The position numbers and the translations under genes are program-made. A DNA stretch of 64,000 nt from Campylobacterales bacterium (GTDB lineage Bacteria > Campylobacterota > Campylobacteria > Campylobacterales > Sulfurimonadaceae): assembly GCA_026390165.1 (NCBI GenBank), contig JAPLGM010000011.1, forward strand, positions 58,565 through 122,564, in the 5' to 3' direction. The notes beneath the pieces were generated by a model. The model saw nothing but the letters and a program-made list of their open reading frames with translations, searched no databases and was not told the origin of the DNA. Shown here piece after piece: positions 55,013-62,576 of the stretch; position 1 is the first letter of the stretch; the number at the start of each line of letters is the position of its first letter.

Positions 55013-56977
55013 ATGAAAACTGAAACCTATACTGATCCCACCCATATCTCCCCTTTTTTTCGTGAGTCAGCCAATGTGCTGATTCAGATTTTCACCTCCT
55101 TATCGACGTGCGATGAGATCAACCAACTGATTAAGGATGTCAAAGGACTTCTCCCTCATGCAAAAATTTTAGGAGCAACCGCAGGGGCAAAGATTTTTGC
55201 AGGTCGTTTAACCTATGATTCTACCTTATTAGTCGTGACCGCTTTTAGCTCTTCAAGCGTACAAACAGGGATTGTCCACACTGTCAACAATTTATCGGAT
55301 GATGCTGCCGATTTGACACTCCGACTTCAAGACACCTCTCCCCTCCCCCCTAAAGTAGCCATTATCTTTTCCGAAGGGTTACATCTTGATGGGGAAGTTC
55401 TCCTAAGAGGGGTAGCAGATGTTCAGCCTACAATGATTATTGCCGGCGGTATAGCATCCGATCATCATCTCTTTGAGAAAACAATGGTCTTTACCCAAGA
55501 GGGGTGCACGAGTGAGGGGTTTGTAATGGCAATGCTTTTTGGTGAAAAACTTACCGTCTACAATCACTTTAGCTTCAATTGGATCGGTCTTGGACGAACG
55601 TTTACCGTCACAAAGGCGATCGGTAATCGTGTATGGGAATTGGATAACACCCCTATCCTTGATATTTATAAACGGTATCTGGGAGATCAAGTAGCCGTGC
55701 AACTCCCCGATATTGTTGGTCTTGAATTTCCCATGATTATTACCAATAAAGAGATGCCGATCGCTCGCGCCGTTATGGTCAAACACGATGATGGCTCTCT
55801 TGGTTTTGCAGGATCAATGCACGAGGGGACGACCGTTCGATTTGGATTCGGTGACAGTGAAGGGATCATTACCGATGCCAATAATAATAATGATTATTTT
55901 CTCGATAAACCCGTAGAAACTCTTTTTGTCTACAGCTGCGTTGCACGCCTCTCCCTTGTAGGTAAAGATATTGAGCAAGAGACCATCCGATTACAACGTT
56001 TCGCCCCAACAAGCGGCTTTTATACGTATGGTGAGTTTTATCATGCCCCGTGTGAAAAATGCAACCGTTTTTTAAATCAAACGATGACCATTTTAGGACT
56101 CAGCGAAGGGGAAGAGAGACCAAAAGTGTATGAAACCATCCCTTCTAATCGTCCCCGTGCGTCCCTCCTCTCTGGGGCTATGAGCCATTTCGTTCGCGAA
56201 ATCACGACCGATATGGAAAATGCCATCGAGGCAGAGAAACGAAGTAAGGAGATCATGCTCCATCAATCCCGACAAGCGACCATTGGTGAAACAATCGAGA
56301 TTATTGCCCACCAGTGGCGACAACCTCTCAATATTATTGCCCTTGCCCTTCAAGATCTGTATATCAAAGGGGAATTGGGGACATTGACCCAAGAAACACT
56401 CATCTCCCACTATCAAAAAGCCAATACAGCGTTGCAATACCTCTCTCAAACCATTGATGATTTTCGAGACTTTATGCGTCCCGATAATGAAATCGAAATT
56501 TTCAGCGTTCACTCTTTAATGAGCGAAATCAAAACCCTCACATCCGGACTGGTAAAGAAGCACCATATACACTTTAATGATCAAACCAACCCAGAGCATA
56601 TAATGTATAACCGTAAAAATGCCCTCCTCCAAACGCTTTTAATTCTGACGTATAATGCCATCGATGCCATAGTGGGAAGTGATACAAAAAATGGTCAAAT
56701 AATAATCACTACAGCACAACAAAAAAATAAAATAGTATGGCGAATTTGTGATAATGGGGGAGGAGTTCCCAAAGAGCATAAGGAAAATATTTTCGAGCCC
56801 TATTTTACGACAAAAGGGAAAAATCATGGGACAGGAATGGGGCTTTATATTGCTTCCAGTCTCGTTAAACACTATTTAGAAGGGGAAATTTCACTCAAAA
56901 ACAACAAAGATGGGGCATGCTTTACCCTAAAACTGATACAAAAGCTCGATCCAAAACACGATACTCCAACGTTATAA
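55013..56977 (+). CDS. FIST-domain sensor histidine kinase
   Basis: 654 residues without transmembrane helices. FIST N and C domains (about 15-385) include LPHAKILGATAGAKIF, VAIIFSEGLHLDGEVLLRG, GFVMAMLFGEKLTVY and YTYGEFYH; this module is proposed to bind small ligands such as amino acids. A coiled coil leads to the HisKA-type helix AHQWRQPLNIIAL (His near 429). The HATPase domain has LTYNAIDAIVG, DNGGGVP, FEPYFTTK and GTGMGLYIA. No response regulator gene adjoins it, so its partner is unknown. The HQWRQPL motif is common in Campylobacterota orphan kinases. Confidence 0.9.
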   Translation: MKTETYTDPTHISPFFRESANVLIQIFTSLSTCDEINQLIKDVKGLLPHAKILGATAGAKIFAGRLTYDSTLLVVTAFSSSSVQTGIVHTVNNLSDDAADLTLRLQDTSPLPPKVAIIFSEGLHLDGEVLLRGVADVQPTMIIAGGIASDHHLFEKTMVFTQEGCTSEGFVMAMLFGEKLTVYNHFSFNWIGLGRTFTVTKAIGNRVWELDNTPILDIYKRYLGDQVAVQLPDIVGLEFPMIITNKEMPIARAVMVKHDDGSLGFAGSMHEGTTVRFGFGDSEGIITDANNNNDYFLDKPVETLFVYSCVARLSLVGKDIEQETIRLQRFAPTSGFYTYGEFYHAPCEKCNRFLNQTMTILGLSEGEERPKVYETIPSNRPRASLLSGAMSHFVREITTDMENAIEAEKRSKEIMLHQSRQATIGETIEIIAHQWRQPLNIIALALQDLYIKGELGTLTQETLISHYQKANTALQYLSQTIDDFRDFMRPDNEIEIFSVHSLMSEIKTLTSGLVKKHHIHFNDQTNPEHIMYNRKNALLQTLLILTYNAIDAIVGSDTKNGQIIITTAQQKNKIVWRICDNGGGVPKEHKENIFEPYFTTKGKNHGTGMGLYIASSLVKHYLEGEISLKNNKDGACFTLKLIQKLDPKHDTPTL

Positions 56978-57027
56978 ATTTCAACTATCTAAATTCCATT
57001 TTTGCATAACAATTCTTTTCCTCACTC

Positions 57028-57052
57028 TTATTGCTTAATATTTAAGCAATAA
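57028..57052. promoter_or_regulatory. 25-bp perfect palindrome upstream of the sensor-CheW gene
   Basis: Arms TTATTGCTTAA and TTAAGCAATAA flank a TAT centre, 76 bases before the ATG at 57129. A TATACT box near 57080 lies downstream. The symmetry suits binding of a dimeric regulator; lack of a T-run and AT-rich stem make a terminator for the kinase gene less likely. Confidence 0.5.
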
Positions 57053-57128
57053 TTCTACATTCTGTATTCAAAAAGTTACTATACTGTCATCACAAATTTA
57101 ACACACGTTCTCGTGATGAGGAATATTT

Positions 57129-59708
57129 ATGCAACGCGATCATCTAATCGGCTATATGTCCGATGTTCAAAATTTTGAAAAAAATATGAGTTCCCTCTCT
57201 GATAAATGGGATCTGTTAACCCTTCTTGGTTCGATGTCGAATATTGGTATGGATACAAGTGAAACGCGCAAAGCATTTGAAGATTTGCTGGATGAACCTC
57301 TCATGCGGCTCACGCAAGAAACCTTTACCAAAAGTCTTGATGAGCTTGAATCAAAAGCCCAATCTGCCATCGATATCTTAATACGCAATTTATTTGAGAG
57401 AACGGCTGATATTGGATTTTTAGCAACCGATGATGATATTCGTAACTATCTTATTTTTTTAAATACAACCGACATATCCAGTTCTGAAGAGATGCGGTAC
57501 ATAAAAATCAAGAAAAAAGAGTCCCTGACCCACCATTTCAAAGAATATATTTCCAAATACAGTGTCTACGAAAACATTATTTTACTCGATACAAAAGGTA
57601 AAGTCCTTGTTCAGCTTGATGAAACCAATCCAATCAGCATCTCAAAAGATTCGCTGATACAAGAATCACTCAAAACACATCAAGGATATGTTGAAACATT
57701 TCGTGCAACCGATTTGACCCATCAAAAACCTTCACTCATCTACTCCTACCGTGTCAATCATCCTGACACAGACGAACCACTAGGTGTATTGTGTCTCATT
57801 TTTAAATTTGAAGATGAACTCAAAAGTATTTTTCATAAACTCAGCCGTGAGAATCCTTACATTTCACTTGAACTTCTAAATCCAAATGGTCAAGTTATTG
57901 CCTCATCTTCGACCCATCACGTCCCCGTAGGATCCCATGTAGAAGTACGAAATAATGAAACGCATCAAACGTACTATGCCGGATTTGAATACCTTTACAA
58001 AGCAGTCAATACCAGTGGTTATCAAGGCTACACAGGTCCAGGATGGATAGGTCATGCGATGGTTCCACTTCATTTGGCCTTTCGCTCCTCTACACGAGCC
58101 TCATTCTTGAAAAATGACCTCTTTGATACCGTAGCTAACACTACCGCGTACTTTCCACAGGAACTGACCGATATTTTAGACAAAGCAAAAAAAATCCAAA
58201 CGGAGCTTGACCTCACGGTTTGGAATGGAAATGTTCAGATTGCGAATGCCTCAAATAAAGAGAATCCCTTTACCAAAGCATTATTAAGTGAAATATCAAA
58301 AACAGGTGCAGAGACAAAACGTATTTTTGATCATACGGTAGGTAATCTCAATAATGCCATGCTGGTGCACTATCTTGAAGACCTAAAGTTTCAATCATCA
58401 TTGGCAATAGAGATTATGGATCGTAATCTTTATGAACGGGCAAATGACTGCCGATGGTGGGCACTAACAACGAGCTTTCAAGAAATTTTATCCCAAAACC
58501 ATATCGGTGAAAGCGATCGAGAAAAGATGAATACTATTCTCGGTAATATTAATTCTCTTTATACTGTCTACAGCAGCATGTTCCTCTATGACCGATACGG
58601 CGTCATCGTTGCGGTATCCAATCCGAATGAAAACCATTATATTGGCAAACGTGTTGGACATAGCTGGGCTGCCCAAACGCTTCAACTTACAACAACACAA
58701 GAGTATATCGTCTCAGACTTCGAACCCAGTCCATTCTACGATAATCGGTCTACCTATATTTATAATGCATGTATTCATAATCTTAGTAACGAAAGTGTTG
58801 GGGGAATCGGCATTGTTTTTGATGCCCAACCACAATTTGAAGCAATGCTTCATGATATCCTCCCAAAAGACGAAAAACACGACGTCAAAGATGGAATATT
58901 CGCCCTTTTCATCAATAGAAGCGGTCAAGTCCTTTCATCAACCAATCAAGAAATTGTTGTCGGATCCACCGTCTCACTCTCTAGCTCACTGTTACAACTT
59001 GCATTTGGATACAGCGATGCACAGGTAATCAACTACAATGGTATCTATTACGCTGTAGGGGCAACGTGTTCAAGTGGTTATCGTGAATACAAACAAAGCG
59101 ATAACTACCAAAATGAAATTATTGCTATCCTCTTTCATCCTATCGGAGAAGTACATTCCCTCATGGAGAAAAAAGTAGAACAACGCACTTATATTTATCC
59201 AAAAGCGACAGGTTCGGAAGAGACCCGTGAAATATCAACCTTCTTTATCGGCAGTTCCATATTTGCCATTGAATCAAAAGACGTTGTATGCGCTCTCATT
59301 CATCAAGAACTCACTTCTATTCTCCACGCCAGCGAGTACAATTTGGGGGTTATTGGTTTTGATAAACGGATGGTAAGTGTTATTTCCCTCGGAAAATTAC
59401 TAGGGATGGAAAGAAAATACGATAAAGAGAGCGATACTATTATTATTATCAATGCAAAAGTAGAAGAGCAGATAGTTTATATCGGTTTGGCAGTCGATAC
59501 GATCTACAGCAGTCCTGAGATTCCGCTTCGTTCGATCAGTAATTATAGCAATATGTTAAAAAATGAAAACTCTCTCACTAAAGCCATTATTATTCCTGAT
59601 CGTGCTGAAGATTTTGGAAATGAGATGATCTCCATTCTCGATATCCCAAAAATCTATACGCAGCTTATCCAACCCTATTCTCGCCCTTTACATAAAGTGA
59701 TGGCGTGA
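57129..59708 (+). CDS. soluble protein with two tandem sensor (Cache-like) modules and a C-terminal CheW domain
   Basis: 859 residues without signal peptide or transmembrane helix. Two homologous modules can be seen. One starts at about 85 (IRNLFERTADIGFLAT, then ISKYSVYENIILLDTKGKVLVQL), the other at about 430 (MDRNLYERANDCRWWALT, then VYSSMFLYDRYGVIVAV). Each is followed by Cache-like strands. The C-terminal ~145 residues form a CheW-like domain (FFIGSSIFAIESKDVVCAL, VISLGKLLGM, IGLAVDTIYSS). It probably couples a cytoplasmic signal directly to CheA arrays. It has no MCP signalling hairpin, so it is an adaptor-sensor, not a receptor. Confidence 0.72.
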   Translation: MQRDHLIGYMSDVQNFEKNMSSLSDKWDLLTLLGSMSNIGMDTSETRKAFEDLLDEPLMRLTQETFTKSLDELESKAQSAIDILIRNLFERTADIGFLATDDDIRNYLIFLNTTDISSSEEMRYIKIKKKESLTHHFKEYISKYSVYENIILLDTKGKVLVQLDETNPISISKDSLIQESLKTHQGYVETFRATDLTHQKPSLIYSYRVNHPDTDEPLGVLCLIFKFEDELKSIFHKLSRENPYISLELLNPNGQVIASSSTHHVPVGSHVEVRNNETHQTYYAGFEYLYKAVNTSGYQGYTGPGWIGHAMVPLHLAFRSSTRASFLKNDLFDTVANTTAYFPQELTDILDKAKKIQTELDLTVWNGNVQIANASNKENPFTKALLSEISKTGAETKRIFDHTVGNLNNAMLVHYLEDLKFQSSLAIEIMDRNLYERANDCRWWALTTSFQEILSQNHIGESDREKMNTILGNINSLYTVYSSMFLYDRYGVIVAVSNPNENHYIGKRVGHSWAAQTLQLTTTQEYIVSDFEPSPFYDNRSTYIYNACIHNLSNESVGGIGIVFDAQPQFEAMLHDILPKDEKHDVKDGIFALFINRSGQVLSSTNQEIVVGSTVSLSSSLLQLAFGYSDAQVINYNGIYYAVGATCSSGYREYKQSDNYQNEIIAILFHPIGEVHSLMEKKVEQRTYIYPKATGSEETREISTFFIGSSIFAIESKDVVCALIHQELTSILHASEYNLGVIGFDKRMVSVISLGKLLGMERKYDKESDTIIIINAKVEEQIVYIGLAVDTIYSSPEIPLRSISNYSNMLKNENSLTKAIIIPDRAEDFGNEMISILDIPKIYTQLIQPYSRPLHKVMA

Positions 59709-59852
59709 TTAGTTTTCACTGTAACTGAGTTTCAACCCCTCTTCACTCATCACAAACCCCTGAATCGCAATTTTCCCCTCATGGACGAGGCGATGATGGT
59801 TAGAGCACAGAGGGACCAGATTGTAGCTCTGATTGATTCCATTGTTAAAGCC
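59709..59852 (-). pseudogene. remnant of an HNH endonuclease gene (C-terminal end)
   Basis: About 47 codons remain, ending at a TAA at 59709-59711. They encode the end of an HNH domain: NQSYNLVPLCSNHHRLVHEGKI, then QGFVMSEEGLKL. An in-frame TAG at 59853-59855 lies directly before it and no suitable start exists, so the N-terminal part including the zinc Cys pair is gone. It abuts the end of the sensor-CheW gene and the hsdS gene, and probably marks the edge of an insertion or a replaced defence gene. Confidence 0.7.
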
Positions 59853-59890
59853 CTATTTTCAGGCGTTTGCAATATTTAGCATAATGAAAC

Positions 59891-61117
59891 CTACAACTCA
59901 CCCCTAAACGCTTTATCTAAAATCGATGCTTTTAACGCTTTGAGATTTGCCATTTTTTCTTTTTGAATCGTTTTTACTTTTTCCATTTTTTGGGAAACAG
60001 AATCCAAATAGTTGACGACTTTTTGTTGGATTGGTAGGGGTGGAAGCGGTAATTCCAACTCTTTTATATCACCCAATGATACATTTTTAATTGCACCACC
60101 TCTTTGTTTATTAGTAGTTTTATTTGAAATTGAAGATGAAAGCACCCGTCTTAAAAATTCAGAATTTAGTTTTTCTATAGGTCTTATAAGAGCAATTGCC
60201 TGATTTGTGTTCATTGGCAAATGTTCTTGTTTTACAATCGCAGTATCTCCAATCGTACCAGCTATTGAAAATAAAACATCATTAATTTCCAATTGTGATC
60301 TTTTCTGTGATTGATGCGCCTCTTCTGAAATAAACATTTCAATTGTTGATAAATCAATTTCTCCATTTACAATATTTTCAATCTTTAAAAAATTAATACC
60401 ACTATTTTGAAATTTAAATCCGTTAGTTGTAGGTGTTGTCCCTTTTGTAATTAATGAAGTTAAATCATCTAATTTAGATTTCTCATACTTCTCTTCCATC
60501 TCCCCAAAAACCTCATTCAAAACACTCCTAATAAACGCATTGGCTTCATCTATATTTTTTTGATGAAGTGCGATGGATTTATCGATTTTCGCAAAGAGTA
60601 AATCAAGTTTTGCAACGATTCGTTTTTGTTCGGGGAGCGGTGGCAGTGGATACATAAGTTCTTTTATATCACCAAGTGATATGTTCTTTATCGCTCCACC
60701 TCTTTGTTTGTCTTTTGTATTTTCAGAAACAATTGATAAAAGGGAATATCTTAAAAACGAAGAATTTAAAATCTTTTTTGGTCTTATTAAAGCAATAGCT
60801 TGATTTGTATTCATTGGTAAATGCTCTTTTTTTACAATAGCAGTATCTCCAATAGTACCAGCAATTGAAAACAGTACATCATTTTCTTCTAATTGAGACC
60901 TTTTTTGTGATTGATGCGCTTCTTCGGATATAAACATTTCAATAGTAGATAAATTGATTTCTCCATTTACTATATTTTCAATTTTAAGAAAATTAATGCC
61001 TTTGTCTAAGAATTTATACCCATTTGTAGTTGGAGTTGTACCTTTTGTAATTAATTCTGTACATTCATCTAATGTTTTCCACACCCACCCATTTGGAAGA
61101 TCATACAAATTTTCCAT
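59891..61117 (-). CDS. hsdS: type I restriction-modification specificity subunit HsdS
   Basis: HsdS directs the methylase and nuclease to a bipartite DNA site. The 408-residue protein has two target-recognition domains (~8-150 and ~215-355), each followed by the conserved helix that sets spacer length (PLPPLPEQKRIVAKLD and PLPPLPIQQKVVNYLD). The two recognition domains are nearly the same sequence (both with LITKGTTPTTNG, INFLKIENIVNGEI, FISEEAHQSQKRSQLE, GTIGDTAIVK), which is unusual. Start overlaps the previous gene (TAATG). HsdR is outside the window. Confidence 0.93.
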   Translation of the reverse strand: MENLYDLPNGWVWKTLDECTELITKGTTPTTNGYKFLDKGINFLKIENIVNGEINLSTIEMFISEEAHQSQKRSQLEENDVLFSIAGTIGDTAIVKKEHLPMNTNQAIALIRPKKILNSSFLRYSLLSIVSENTKDKQRGGAIKNISLGDIKELMYPLPPLPEQKRIVAKLDLLFAKIDKSIALHQKNIDEANAFIRSVLNEVFGEMEEKYEKSKLDDLTSLITKGTTPTTNGFKFQNSGINFLKIENIVNGEIDLSTIEMFISEEAHQSQKRSQLEINDVLFSIAGTIGDTAIVKQEHLPMNTNQAIALIRPIEKLNSEFLRRVLSSSISNKTTNKQRGGAIKNVSLGDIKELELPLPPLPIQQKVVNYLDSVSQKMEKVKTIQKEKMANLKALKASILDKAFRGEL

Positions 61118-61902
61118 TATTCAATATCTCTTTCTATTTTTTGGTGCATATTTGTAATCTCATAAACTTTGATTTCACCCTTTATACGATGAATTTTAAT
61201 ATCAACGAAAAAAGCATAGTGATATGGATTATCCATTATTTCATTTTGGATTTCAGTGTTAGCAAATGTCGTAGCCATTTCATTTTCAGAGATTTCTTCG
61301 CATATTGATTTTTGTCCTTTATCCTTACTGTTCAAGCGGGTTTGGACAAAATAGATGAGTTTATTAGAAAAAAAGTTTATTTCTTCTTCATCTTCCTTTT
61401 TCATCTCAAGCTGTTTAATGTATTTGGTTGCATTCTCTCTGATTAATTTTGCTTCAGGTGCAGTTACACTAAAGCCATCTAAGTGATTATTGTTGGTTGT
61501 TAAATTTACAGTCATTGTCCCGTGATTGGTAATATTGTAAATTGGTTGAAGCATATTTTTGATATTTTCTGAATCTTGTTTTGTCGGGGAATAGGTATCG
61601 GTTACCTCAGAAGATGATAAGAAGAACTTTGCTATTTTTTTAAGTTTGTCTAAAAACTCTATTGTCATTTCTGCATTTTCTACCATAGGCAGGATATGTT
61701 CTTTTGCAACCATAATAACATCAAAAATATAGCTACCTTTACGTACTTCTGTAACTTGAATTGAGCTGTCTTTTATTTTTGCAGATTTCAAATATTCATC
61801 GCTGAATGAAACTAAGCTATTGGCTAAATCTTTAATATTGATTGGTTCATCTGTATTGATAGAAAAAGTGAGTTTATCACCTATGTTTTGTGATTTATTC
61901 AT
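61117..61902 (-). CDS. unknown protein encoded between abi and hsdS
   Basis: A 261-residue protein I do not recognise. It has no signal peptide or membrane helix. The N-terminal part alternates strands and helices (DKLTFSINTDEPINIKDLANSL, then VRKGSYIFDVIMVAKEHILP). A central Asn/Thr-rich stretch (NLTTNNNHLDGFSV) and a very acidic segment KKEDEEEINFF near 170 follow. It overlaps the Abi gene by ATGA and hsdS by one base, so all three are translated together. Its position suggests an accessory of the R-M or Abi function. Strongly AT-rich. Confidence 0.7.
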   Translation of the reverse strand: MNKSQNIGDKLTFSINTDEPINIKDLANSLVSFSDEYLKSAKIKDSSIQVTEVRKGSYIFDVIMVAKEHILPMVENAEMTIEFLDKLKKIAKFFLSSSEVTDTYSPTKQDSENIKNMLQPIYNITNHGTMTVNLTTNNNHLDGFSVTAPEAKLIRENATKYIKQLEMKKEDEEEINFFSNKLIYFVQTRLNSKDKGQKSICEEISENEMATTFANTEIQNEIMDNPYHYAFFVDIKIHRIKGEIKVYEITNMHQKIERDIE

Positions 61903-62486
61903 TTATTCAACCTTTTAGCAAATTCATAAACTTCATTATTTAAAAAGCCAAGTATCTCATCAATATCATTTTGTATGGTGTCAAACTCTGCTTTGTTTAT
62001 GATCTTTTCAAAATGAAAAATTCTGTTTCTAAACTTGCGGATATGGTTCAGTTGAGCAGAAACGATTTTTCTATCAATGAATTTAATCTCTTGTTTTGGA
62101 AGATTTGAAAAAATCCCTTTGAGCGTTTGCAAGCGCATTGTTTTGTCATAGGGCTTTTGAAAGAGAGATGTCCAAAAGCCTAACGTTAATTCAGCAGTAA
62201 GTTTAGCGTGAGTGATGTTTTCACGTCTTTCTGAGAGCTTCGCTTTAGCGTGAGAAATCTTTTCAAGAGCATCACGCTGTAAAAACTGTGCTTCATTAAG
62301 TAGCCAGTTCTGACCGTATAGATTTACAAAATAGCTATTGATAGCATTTCGCAAAGACACTTCTAAAATCGATAGCGGGATATAAAATTGGTTTGATAAA
62401 ACAAGATTTTTCTGATACTCATCAAACGAACTATACTTGTTAAATCGTGCATCTGATATGTATTTTTTGATAGCTATCTCAGTCAT
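61899..62486 (-). CDS. Abi-like (AbiD/F-type) HEPN-domain protein
   Basis: 195 helical residues resembling the Abi_2/AbiD-AbiF family. It begins with an N-terminal region YSSFDEYQKNLVLSNQFYIPLSILEVSLRNAI, followed by LTLGFWTSLFQK. A HEPN-type R-x4-H motif appears in IRKFRNRIFHFEKI near residue 150. HEPN proteins of this kind are RNases that stop phage growth by cell arrest. It lies between hsdM and hsdS, a common place for anti-phage cargo in type I loci, and overlaps the unknown downstream gene. The activity is inferred from the motif. Confidence 0.78.
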   Translation of the reverse strand: MTEIAIKKYISDARFNKYSSFDEYQKNLVLSNQFYIPLSILEVSLRNAINSYFVNLYGQNWLLNEAQFLQRDALEKISHAKAKLSERRENITHAKLTAELTLGFWTSLFQKPYDKTMRLQTLKGIFSNLPKQEIKFIDRKIVSAQLNHIRKFRNRIFHFEKIINKAEFDTIQNDIDEILGFLNNEVYEFAKRLNK

Positions 62487-62528
62487 TTGATTCCTTTCCT
62501 AAAAAATGCTATAATCCCCATTGAAATT

Positions 62529-62565
62529 CCCTTGTAAGTCTGTATACTTGAGATACAGCCAAGGG
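62529..62565 (-). promoter_or_regulatory. interrupted hairpin between hsdM and the abi gene
   Basis: Outer arms CCCTTG / CAAGGG and inner arms CTGTAT / ATACAG, with a 7-base loop and an uneven internal bulge, fill the 90-base gap between hsdM and the Abi gene. It may attenuate read-through or act as an operator controlling the Abi unit separately. Confidence 0.35.
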
Positions 62566-62576
62566 TAATGAACTTC

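Noticed and set aside
60000..61090. Long direct repeat considered as a mobile or CRISPR-type repeat
   Set aside because: It consists of the two recognition domains of HsdS, so it is a domain duplication in a gene.
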